This document shows positions 1-7,297 of a DNA stretch of 64,000 nucleotides, piece by piece. The position numbers were made by a program, and so were the translations under genes. The notes below the pieces were generated by a model. The model saw nothing but the letters and a program-made list of their open reading frames with translations. It was not told where the DNA came from and ran no database searches. Source of the stretch: Mucilaginibacter oryzae (GTDB lineage: Bacteria; Bacteroidota; Bacteroidia; Sphingobacteriales; Sphingobacteriaceae); the NCBI RefSeq assembly GCF_003148845.1, contig NZ_QGHA01000007.1, positions 155,440 through 219,439 on the forward strand, in the 5' to 3' direction. Position 1 is the stretch's first letter. Every line of letters starts with the position of its first letter.

Positions 1-44
1 GCAGGCGAACATCCGCCACCTGTTGAGCAACTTCCACATCCCAT
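1..44 (-). CDS. ricT: RicT-like PSP1-domain protein, N-terminal start only (partial)
   Basis: On the minus strand an ATG at 44 lies 3 nt after the holB stop and opens a frame reading MGCGSCSTGGGCSPA up to the window edge. A Cys/Gly-rich start of this kind is typical of Bacteroidota PSP1-domain proteins of the YaaT/RicT family, which in other bacteria belong to an Fe-S-containing complex affecting RNA processing and development. The gene is also commonly found directly after holB. Only about 14 codons are visible, so the call rests on the N-terminal pattern and the position. Confidence 0.6.
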   Translation of the reverse strand, partial: MGCGSCSTGGGCSP

Positions 45-47
45 AAT

Positions 48-1193
48 TTAATTCGGCATATATTGATTCCCCGTGGGGACGTTTCTTGTAATTAATACTT
101 TAATAATTTGTAAAGATACATCTAAAAATAAAATTTTCGGATTAGCGTTTCGTTCCACATGGTAATGCGCTTTTTCCAGTTCGGTTATGATGGATTGTGC
201 CTTGTCGATGGTAAGCACATTGCTCATTTTTTGCGCTGTATCCAGTTCTTTTGCGGGTAAGTGAACCAGGCTGCCCGCGCCGGCCAGCAGCAAGCAACAT
301 TCGCGTATAAAGCTTACGCCGTAGCGTAAAAAGTTTTTCTGGTTTTCGCGGCCCATCTTGGCAAACTGATCAACAAAAGCCATTACTTCAATACCCTTGT
401 TACCAAAACAATAACGTAACCACTGTACAAACAGTTCGTGGTAATTTTTATTGTCGTGCTGCAGCATGGCCAAAGCTTCCGTCATGTTGCCGTTGCTTAA
501 ATAAGCAATTTCGGCAGCTGCTTCCTCGGTTTGATGATGGTTTGTTAATAAATGATCTTTTATTTCGTTGTACGATAAGGCGGGGATTTTTACCAGTTGC
601 GTACGCGAAAGTATCGTATTCAATATCTGATCCTGGTTTTGTGCAACCAGTAAAAACAGGGTATTGGGTTGCGGCTCTTCAATGATTTTAAGCAGCGAGT
701 TACCTTCTTTATCCAAATATTCGGGTAGCCAGAGGATCAGGATTTTGTACGCAGATTCGAAAGGTTTGAAGCTGAGTTTTTTGATGATCTGGTGGCACTC
801 GGCAATATTGATATTGGCCTGTTTATTTTCGGCATCCAGGTACCCGCGCCAGGTATCGAGGCTGATGTAAGGGTTGGCCAGCAGGGCATCGCGCCAATGT
901 TCAATAAAAGTGAGCGCGGTATCATCCTTATGTTTGGCAAAGAAGGGGTACGAAAAATGCAGATCGGGATGGGCCAGTTTCTGGTATTTGCGGCACGACG
1001 AACATATCCCGCACGAATCGCCGGGCTGCTTATCTTCGCACGAAAGGTACTGGGCATACGCAACAGCAAGCGCCAGGCTGCCCGAACCCTCGGGGCCTAA
1101 AAATAACTGCGCGTGGCTTACCCGGTTTTCGGCCACCGTATTCAGCAAACGTTGCTTTACTGCCTCCTGTCCTACTATTTGTTTAAACTGCAT
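48..1193 (-). CDS. holB: DNA polymerase III subunit delta'
   Basis: Clamp-loader subunit of the replicative DNA polymerase, a cytosolic AAA+ fold protein of about 381 residues. It begins MQFKQIVGQEAVKQRLL. The Walker A region is degenerate (GPEGSGSLA, without the usual GK[ST]), as is normal for delta', which does not hydrolyse ATP. A four-cysteine zinc module follows (CEDKQPGDSCGICSSC), and ILSRTQ occupies the sensor-1/SRC position with Thr for Cys. The ATG at 1193 is preferred over an in-frame TTG at 1202 because family members start just before the VGQ motif. The stop lies 3 nt before the ricT-like start, which suggests one transcript. Confidence 0.93.
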   Translation of the reverse strand: MQFKQIVGQEAVKQRLLNTVAENRVSHAQLFLGPEGSGSLALAVAYAQYLSCEDKQPGDSCGICSSCRKYQKLAHPDLHFSYPFFAKHKDDTALTFIEHWRDALLANPYISLDTWRGYLDAENKQANINIAECHQIIKKLSFKPFESAYKILILWLPEYLDKEGNSLLKIIEEPQPNTLFLLVAQNQDQILNTILSRTQLVKIPALSYNEIKDHLLTNHHQTEEAAAEIAYLSNGNMTEALAMLQHDNKNYHELFVQWLRYCFGNKGIEVMAFVDQFAKMGRENQKNFLRYGVSFIRECCLLLAGAGSLVHLPAKELDTAQKMSNVLTIDKAQSIITELEKAHYHVERNANPKILFLDVSLQIIKVLITRNVPTGNQYMPN

Positions 1194-1202
1194 TTGGTGC
1201 AA

Positions 1203-1386
1203 AATAGGAATTAGATTTTAGATGTGAGATATGAGATGTGAGATTTGAGACAGGAATGATGTTTAATTTCGGATTTCGAATTTTCGATTTCGGATTTTTA
1301 ATTGAGATGAGCAGCGCCGGAAATCTACATATCTTTACCAAATTAAATCTCAAGTCTCACATCTAATATCTCAAATCTGACACCCC
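1203..1386. repeat. Degenerate AGATNTGAGA-type repeats with an imperfect inverted pair between holB and ruvX
   Basis: The divergent holB/ruvX spacer is built from short degenerate units. 1211-1253 is a run of (T)AGAT-TGAGA words, 1270-1302 repeats TTTCGGATT-like words, and 1346-1383 carries the first word type in inverted orientation. The 12-mer TTAGATGTGAGA on the left has an exact reverse complement on the right, and about 23 of 28 positions match across the longer alignment. A near-consensus -7 box TATCTTTA lies at 1330-1337. No gene is seen here. Confidence 0.6.
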
Positions 1387-1800
1387 ATGAGAGTAATGGC
1401 ATTCGATTACGGAACCAAGCGTATAGGTATAGCGGTTACCGACCCATTGCAGATCATCGCTACCGGGCTTGATAACATCCATCCTAACAGTATTATCGAA
1501 TATTTAAAAAAATACCTGCAAACCGAACAGGTGGAGCGTTTTATTGTAGGCGAACCAAAACAAATGGATAATACCCCGTCACAATCGGCCCAACATGTAA
1601 AAGGGTTTGTTAACCTGCTTAAAAAAACTTTCCCCGAGATGCCCATTGAAATGGTGGATGAACGCTTCACCTCCAAAATGGCATCGGCCACGATTGCCCA
1701 AAGTGGCATGAATAAAAAGAACCGCCAGAATAAGGAACTGGTGGATACCATATCGGCGGTGATACTATTGCAAAGCTGGATGAACCGCAGGTTATTTTGA
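1387..1800 (+). CDS. ruvX: Holliday junction resolvase-like RNase H-fold nuclease RuvX/YqgF
   Basis: 137 residues, normal for the family. The RNase H-like fold shows FDYGTKRIGIAVTD at 6-19 with Asp7, VDERFTSKMA with Glu92, and ELVDTISAVILLQSW with Asp120, giving the expected acidic metal-binding set. The GEPKQMD segment at 55-61 replaces the usual GLP motif. YqgF proteins act in pre-16S rRNA 5' end processing and, by fold, possibly on branched DNA. The gene is transcribed away from holB and ends at a terminator shared with the convergent GH20 gene. Confidence 0.92.
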   Translation: MRVMAFDYGTKRIGIAVTDPLQIIATGLDNIHPNSIIEYLKKYLQTEQVERFIVGEPKQMDNTPSQSAQHVKGFVNLLKKTFPEMPIEMVDERFTSKMASATIAQSGMNKKNRQNKELVDTISAVILLQSWMNRRLF

Positions 1801-1848
1801 TGCCTTGACTTCGCTGTAAAAGCAGTTATTCATTATCCGGCCCTGCAT

Positions 1849-1897
1849 AAAAAAGCGAAAGCCCTTCGAAAATCAATTCGAAGGCTTCCGCTTTTTT
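1849..1897. terminator. Bidirectional terminator between ruvX and the GH20 gene
   Basis: AAAAAAGCG and CGCTTTTTTT flank a stem containing the arms TTCGAA/TTCGAA and AAGCC/GGCTT. A-run and T-run ends make it a rho-independent terminator for both the ruvX (+) and hexosaminidase (-) transcripts. Confidence 0.85.
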
Positions 1898-1902
1898 TAT
1901 AT

Positions 1903-3810
1903 TTATTTTTTCAACCTGCTCTTCAATTCAGCCAGTGGCATGGTAACCATACGGCCTACAGGCTTTTTGCCGCGATAAGTGATCACCCTCAGTAAAGTGG
2001 CGTCTTTAGGGGCATCTATCGGTGCCGTGTATTTAGGATAAAACCTATCAGGGAATGAGTTATCAAAACTGTAATAAATATCCAGTCCGTTTACCTCGTT
2101 GGTTAAAGTGATTTTCAAAGTGCTGTCGGCGTTCAAGGTTGCATCGAACGACGGATCATAAGCGCTCGGGGCGATTTTGGTTTCAGCCTCGTCAAACCTC
2201 GGGAAGTGTTGTTCAACCCGGTTAAAGAAACCATCCCAGTTTTTAGGCCTTTTAGGCGACCATACATTTTCGGCAATGGCCATACCACGCGGCCATGTCA
2301 TGTACTCGGCCTGGCGGATGTTGTATACCTGCTCGGTCCACAGGTTGCCTTGTCCGCCTTTAATCAGGTGTGCGTCAACGCTGTCGGGTACGGGCTCCCA
2401 CGAGTAAGTTTTACTTAAGCGCAGGGTTGCATAAATTTTGGTTTCATTTACACGGTCGCTTTGCATGTAATCCAGATAAGCAAAGGTTGTAGGGCTCATC
2501 ACCACTTCATGACCGGCTTTGGCTGCGATAATGCCACCCTGAATGCCGCGCCAGCTCATCACAGCTGCATTAGGGCCAAGGCCGCCTTCAATGATCTCAT
2601 CCCAACCCATAAATTTTTTACCCTTCGATTCAACGATCTTTTCCAAACGTTTTTCAAAATAGGCCTGCACCTCGTTCATGTCCTTCAGGTTTTCTTTGGC
2701 CATCAGGGCTTTAACGGCATCGCTTTGTTCCCAAAAGTTTTTGGCGCATTCGTCGCCGCCTAAATGGATGTATTGAAAAGGGAACAGCTGCGCTATCTCG
2801 GTAACTACTTTATCCATAAAAGTGTAAACGGCTTCGTTTGCCGGGCAAAGCGTATTATCAACAATGGCCCGGTTATGCGGTCCGTTCCAATCCATAAAAG
2901 GCTCGCCCGAGTTTACCACATATTTGTCGGCACCCGGGGTGCATGAAAGTTCGGGATAGGCAACCACAGCGGCAAGGCTATGGCCCGGAACATCAATCTC
3001 GGGCAGGATGTTTACAAACCTGTCTTTAGCGTATTGTACCAGTTCTTTAATATCATCCTGCGTATAAAAACCGCCATAGGTACGCGGCTCATCAGGTGCC
3101 GGCGGAGTGAAAGTACCAAACTGACCAACCTTTTTTACGTTGTGCGATCCTACCTCAGTTAACCTTGGCAGGCTTTTAATTTCAACGCGCCAGCCTTCAT
3201 CATCAGTAAGGTGCAGGTGCAGCAGGTTAAATTTGTATTTAACCATGGCATCAATGTATTGTTTAACTTCGGCTTTGGTAAAAAAGTGGCGCGATACATC
3301 AAACATCAACCCCCGCCAGCCAAAACGCGGATAATCGGTAATCTCTACAGCGGGCGCAGCCCAGGTTACCCCCTTGGCTACCTCAAGGCCTTCAACCTGT
3401 TTGGGCAATAACTGAAAAAATGTTTGCACGCCATAAAATAAACCCGCAGCATCGTTAGCCCGGATCACCACTTTTTTAGGGGTTACCGAAAGTTTATAGC
3501 CTTCGGTTTTAATTAGCGTATCCGCGGTTTTATTCAGTACCAGCCTGATGGACGCGGTTGGCGCAACACTTTTTATGGTGATGAATGCGCCGGTTGATGT
3601 AGACAGCTTTCTTTTAAGATAGGCAGTTACGTTGGCTACATCGGCCGAGGGTGCTGCTTCAACCATAATGGTTTTTGGCAGCACAAACTGACCGGCAGTT
3701 TGTGTAACCTTTACCGGCTGCGGGATAAGCGCGAGGGCAGGTTTGCTTGCCTGTGCAGCCGACAATAAATGCGCTACGCAACCGCAGAGCAATAAGGATA
3801 ATTTCTTCAT
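1903..3810 (-). CDS. Secreted beta-N-acetylhexosaminidase, GH20
   Basis: 635 residues starting with a signal peptide (MKKLSLLLCGCVAHLLSAAQA). A GH20b N-terminal domain (about 30-150) precedes the catalytic barrel (about 155-520), with RGLMFDVSRHF, LHLHLTDDEGWR and the Asp353-Glu354 pair in HLGGDEC. In GH20 enzymes this pair drives substrate-assisted hydrolysis of terminal GlcNAc or GalNAc. The C-terminal ~70 residues look like a small beta domain of the chitobiase C-terminal type. It is the last gene of the fecR-susC-susD-acetyltransferase locus, but a 418-nt repeat-rich gap separates it from the gene before, so it may have its own promoter. Periplasmic or outer-membrane location is expected. 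Confidence 0.94.
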   Translation of the reverse strand: MKKLSLLLCGCVAHLLSAAQASKPALALIPQPVKVTQTAGQFVLPKTIMVEAAPSADVANVTAYLKRKLSTSTGAFITIKSVAPTASIRLVLNKTADTLIKTEGYKLSVTPKKVVIRANDAAGLFYGVQTFFQLLPKQVEGLEVAKGVTWAAPAVEITDYPRFGWRGLMFDVSRHFFTKAEVKQYIDAMVKYKFNLLHLHLTDDEGWRVEIKSLPRLTEVGSHNVKKVGQFGTFTPPAPDEPRTYGGFYTQDDIKELVQYAKDRFVNILPEIDVPGHSLAAVVAYPELSCTPGADKYVVNSGEPFMDWNGPHNRAIVDNTLCPANEAVYTFMDKVVTEIAQLFPFQYIHLGGDECAKNFWEQSDAVKALMAKENLKDMNEVQAYFEKRLEKIVESKGKKFMGWDEIIEGGLGPNAAVMSWRGIQGGIIAAKAGHEVVMSPTTFAYLDYMQSDRVNETKIYATLRLSKTYSWEPVPDSVDAHLIKGGQGNLWTEQVYNIRQAEYMTWPRGMAIAENVWSPKRPKNWDGFFNRVEQHFPRFDEAETKIAPSAYDPSFDATLNADSTLKITLTNEVNGLDIYYSFDNSFPDRFYPKYTAPIDAPKDATLLRVITYRGKKPVGRMVTMPLAELKSRLKK

Positions 3811-4228
3811 AAAAAAGAGTTTAGTATGTTTTGAATTGGTGTATGCAAATTAAACTTTTTAAATAAAATTAAAAAGTATACAAATGATGATTTTTTTCCG
3901 GGATTGCACCGATTTTTTGTTTGAACTCAAACTTGGGGGAATTATTAGAATTTATCGATTTGCTTTGGTTTTGTAATTTCAATAAACAGCCCCAAGTTTG
4001 AGTTCAGACAAAATACCGGCATGCAGCCGTGGGGACACGACCGCCGGGGCGAAAAGTATGGCCCAACTAATGAGCGAACTCTACAATTGATATAATTCCT
4101 TAAAATTCGAGTTCACACAAAAAAATCTACTCATCCACTAATCCCTCCCAAATCACGGTTCAGAAAAAATCGGTGCAATCAAAAATCAATCGGTGTAATC
4201 CCAAAAAGAAAAATTCGAAATCACAGCA
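3811..4228. repeat. Compound palindromic repeat element between the GH20 and acetyltransferase genes
   Basis: No coding gene is seen in this 418-nt gap. TGAACTCAAACTTGGGG (3922-3938) has a perfect inverted copy at 3990-4006. An outer pair, GATTGCACCGATTTTTT (3902-3918), is perfectly inverted at 4164-4180. A 25-nt stretch at 4096-4120 is the reverse complement, with one mismatch, of 12154-12178 in the fecR/moxR gap, and 4171-4203 also matches the reverse complement of 12113-12145. It is therefore a mobile-like palindromic element present more than once in this window. Confidence 0.85.
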
Positions 4229-5356
4229 TCACACCCTGATGTAAATATTCTTTTTATCCAGCAGATAAGCCACAAACCAGCAAATCAGCATAAAGCTTAC
4301 GGCAAACAATAATGAGCCAATTGGCCCGGGCGCTATTACCTGGTAAAAAACCTGGTTGATCCAATCAACCGCGTTTGTGCCCCCTATAATGATCATACTT
4401 ACCGGGATCAGCAGGATTTCAGAAAGTACATAAACAGGCAGCGGGTTTTTACCCATGATGGTAAAAAAGCGGGCCCAGTTGCCCTTGTTCCAATTGTTGA
4501 TCTCCAGCGCATAGATGAGGGCGGAAAGGATCACGAGGTCGAGACCGGTGGTAACCAGTACAAAAGAGCTTGTCCACAATTTCTTGTTAATCGGGAAAAC
4601 CATGTTCCAGCACAGGGCCAGGAAAATGAAGAGGCAGCCGGTTAGCAGCAGTTTGGTGGTGGTATCATACCCTTTGCCCTTTTGTTGTACAAATTTACCG
4701 GCATAATAACCCACTACCACGTTAACGATGGCAGGCAGGGTGCTCAACACGCCTTCGGGGTCAAAAGGGATGCCCTCGCCGTGGTACAGGTGTTTATCGC
4801 CAAATAAAAACTTGTCGATATAAATACCTGCGTTCCCGGTCATGCTCAGGGGATCGGCCGGGTTGCCGTATACCAGTAACAAAATCCAATAAAGCACTAA
4901 AAATATAACCGACAAGATGATGACAGAACGCCTGGTTAAAAAATGGATCATGAGCGAGGCAAAGCAATAACACAGGGCTATGCGCTGTAACACACCCATA
5001 ATGCGCGTGTTGGCAATCGGTTTCCAATGGAAGCCGCCGTTCATTGAAAAGAAGGGGAACCAGTACATCAGGTAGCCTATCAAAAATATGAGCAGCGTAC
5101 GCCTGAAGATTTTACTTAACACGGCGGCGTTGCCCAGTTCCTGGTAGCGTTTCATTGAAAAGCTCATGGCGTTGCCTACAGCAAAAAGGAAAGAAGGGAA
5201 CACAAGATCTGTTGGGGTAAAGCCGTGCCAGGCGGCATGTTCAAGCGGCGAAAAGGGCGCAGCCCCGCTGCCGGGCGTATTTACAATGATCATGAAACAC
5301 AATGTCATGCCACGAAACACATCCAGCGATAAAAACCGCGATGATGATTTATCCAT
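4229..5356 (-). CDS. HGSNAT-like (DUF5009/YeiB-related) multi-pass membrane acetyltransferase
   Basis: 375 residues with about 9-10 hydrophobic spans. The N-terminus (RFLSLDVFRGMTLCFMIIVN, then HAAWHGFTPTDLVFPSF) is the signature of the family containing human heparan-alpha-glucosaminide N-acetyltransferase, which moves acetyl groups from cytosolic acetyl-CoA across a membrane onto terminal glucosamine. It sits between susD and a GH20 hexosaminidase, as in many Bacteroidota amino-sugar loci. A perfect 28-bp palindrome (5417-5444) lies between susD and this gene. The family is clear; the acceptor sugar is inferred. Confidence 0.85.
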   Translation of the reverse strand: MDKSSSRFLSLDVFRGMTLCFMIIVNTPGSGAAPFSPLEHAAWHGFTPTDLVFPSFLFAVGNAMSFSMKRYQELGNAAVLSKIFRRTLLIFLIGYLMYWFPFFSMNGGFHWKPIANTRIMGVLQRIALCYCFASLMIHFLTRRSVIILSVIFLVLYWILLLVYGNPADPLSMTGNAGIYIDKFLFGDKHLYHGEGIPFDPEGVLSTLPAIVNVVVGYYAGKFVQQKGKGYDTTTKLLLTGCLFIFLALCWNMVFPINKKLWTSSFVLVTTGLDLVILSALIYALEINNWNKGNWARFFTIMGKNPLPVYVLSEILLIPVSMIIIGGTNAVDWINQVFYQVIAPGPIGSLLFAVSFMLICWFVAYLLDKKNIYIRV

Positions 5357-5416
5357 AAAAGTATTTAAAATTAGTTGATAATCAGCTAAAAGCAGGAGTG
5401 TTAAGGCAATATAATA

Positions 5417-5444
5417 AACTTACCGGGAAATTTCCCGGTAAGTT
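5417..5444. repeat. Perfect 28-bp palindrome between susD and the acetyltransferase gene
   Basis: AACTTACCGGGAAA is followed directly by its exact reverse complement, with no spacer. It lies 46-73 nt after the susD stop inside a minus-strand operon. It lacks a T-run, so it fits an mRNA processing or stabilising hairpin, or a dimeric DNA-binding site, better than a classic terminator. Confidence 0.8.
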
Positions 5445-5489
5445 ATCATAAATAGCTTTCGGCTTTAAGCGTTTTGCTTTGGACTTCAA

Positions 5490-7274
5490 TTAATGGTAAC
5501 CCGGGTTTTGTTTAAGAACCGGCGAACCGCCTTTTACGCTTAAGTCAATTTCGCGTTGCGGTATCGGATAATATTCATTTTTACCTTTAAGAAACTTTCC
5601 GCCCTTAACGTCATTGGTCTGTGTACTTTGGAACGTTATGTAGGCGTTAAGTTCGGTATCGGCAATTCCCCAGCGTACTAAATCAAAAAACCGGTGGCCT
5701 TCCATAGCCAGTTCAATTTTGCGTTCAAAATAAATAGCTTTCAAGGCAAAATCCTTGCTGGCAAAAGCTCCGGCCGGATATGGACTTACTTTATAATTTG
5801 CTGCCGGCTCGTCGGTAAAACCTTTGGTCGGATTTTCATCGTCAATATATTTGTGTACAAAACCTTCGGGGTTGGCGGCACGGTTACGCACCTGGTTTAC
5901 GTAACTTTCGGCTTTATCCAGGCTACCAACCTGTACTTCAACCTCGGCAGCCATTAATAACACATCAGCATAACGGATAATGTTATAATTAATACCTGAA
6001 CCAGGTGCCCATGAAGTATTATCACCATTAGTTTCCTGCTCGGCCTGGCCGTAAACGTTTTTAATCGGCGAGTACGGTCCCGCGTAAGCCTGATCGCGGA
6101 TCCAGTCTGAGCCAGGATGTAAGCCCCAATCCAGATAAGGGATACCACGGCGGCCGGCGGTCCAGTCTAAACGAGGGTCGATAGTACCGTCATCAGGCGT
6201 AAAGCTTTGGCTTGACGACAGGTTCATGTCCGTTTTAATAGCATGGCTGTTATAGTCATCCAGGTAAGGCAGGCCTGACGTTGGATTGGTGCGGAAATGG
6301 TTGGCCAGATCAATAGATGGCTGGTAAAAACCGCAGCAGCTAAACGGACTACTGTTACCATAAGGGAAATTCAGCATATCGCCGTTGTTGGCCTGCGAAG
6401 GGCCATTAGGGTCGGCGTTGGCAGCAGCCTGAACAGCAAATACAGATTCGGCGCTGTTATTGGTAGCCGTACGGAAATTATCATTAAACTTTGCGTTAAG
6501 CGCATATTTTTTTCCGTTGGCTGTTACCCCTTGTGCTATCACTGCATCAAAAAGGGGTTTTGCATCGGTATATTTATGTTCAAAAAGATAAGTTTTGGCA
6601 AGGTAAGCGCCGGCAGCCCATTTATTGGCCCTGCCTGCATCAGGCTGTGTACCCGGCAAATTTGCATAGGCATACTTAAAATCGTCCTCTATCTTAGCCC
6701 AGATATCAACGCCCGAATTTGGCTGATTGATATCTTGAGTGGTTTCATCAAGATAAGGCACGTTGTTAAACATCTTTTTCAGATCAAAATAATAATGCGC
6801 CCTCAAAAACCTTGTTTGGGCCAGCAAGTTGGTTTTGGCCGCGTCGGTTATTTTAGGAATGCTCATGATTGATCTGATAGTATTATTGCAGCGCGAAATA
6901 CCTTCATAGTCGGCCCTCCATTTTGAATCGAAAAAGCCGTTGCTGCCATCGGCATTGTATTTCATGATAGGTTCGATAGGGGTTTGATCGCCTGCCACAC
7001 TGCCTTTAGAGGCATCTCCACCTGCCACACCGCCATAAATCCAGTTGTCTGGCGAAGCTTCCCATGCACCGCCGCCCCCAACTGCGGCGTCGCCACCTTG
7101 CTGCCCGTCAAGCACGGCGTATGCCCCGATTAATAATTGGTTTGCACCTTCTTCGGTTTGTAAAAACTGCGGTTCCAGTGCGCCGGTAAGCGGTTTATCT
7201 AAATATGATTTTTTACACGCGCCAAGTGCTAATGTACCCAGCAATATGGTTGTGATATATTTTAATGCTTTCAT
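5490..7274 (-). CDS. SusD/RagB family nutrient-binding outer-membrane lipoprotein
   Basis: 594 residues. A lipoprotein signal with LGAC places the lipidated Cys at about residue 20 (MKALKYITTILLGTLALGAC). SusD features include an N-terminal helical TPR-like region, LRAHYYFDLKKMFNNVPY, IRYADVLLMAAEVEVQ, ERKIELAMEGHRFFDLVRWG and the C-terminal YPIPQREIDL...NPGYH. It forms the extracellular lid on the SusC transporter encoded 23 nt upstream. The paired downstream GH20 and acetyltransferase suggest an amino-sugar-containing glycan as substrate, which is an inference. Confidence 0.95.
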   Translation of the reverse strand: MKALKYITTILLGTLALGACKKSYLDKPLTGALEPQFLQTEEGANQLLIGAYAVLDGQQGGDAAVGGGGAWEASPDNWIYGGVAGGDASKGSVAGDQTPIEPIMKYNADGSNGFFDSKWRADYEGISRCNNTIRSIMSIPKITDAAKTNLLAQTRFLRAHYYFDLKKMFNNVPYLDETTQDINQPNSGVDIWAKIEDDFKYAYANLPGTQPDAGRANKWAAGAYLAKTYLFEHKYTDAKPLFDAVIAQGVTANGKKYALNAKFNDNFRTATNNSAESVFAVQAAANADPNGPSQANNGDMLNFPYGNSSPFSCCGFYQPSIDLANHFRTNPTSGLPYLDDYNSHAIKTDMNLSSSQSFTPDDGTIDPRLDWTAGRRGIPYLDWGLHPGSDWIRDQAYAGPYSPIKNVYGQAEQETNGDNTSWAPGSGINYNIIRYADVLLMAAEVEVQVGSLDKAESYVNQVRNRAANPEGFVHKYIDDENPTKGFTDEPAANYKVSPYPAGAFASKDFALKAIYFERKIELAMEGHRFFDLVRWGIADTELNAYITFQSTQTNDVKGGKFLKGKNEYYPIPQREIDLSVKGGSPVLKQNPGYH

Positions 7275-7297
7275 CGTAATCCTTCTTGAATAATCTG

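Noticed and set aside
6297..6872. 191-codon open frame antisense to susD
   Set aside because: Fully inside a susD gene with clear family motifs; it has no start signal, no family match and the amino-acid order of an antisense shadow.
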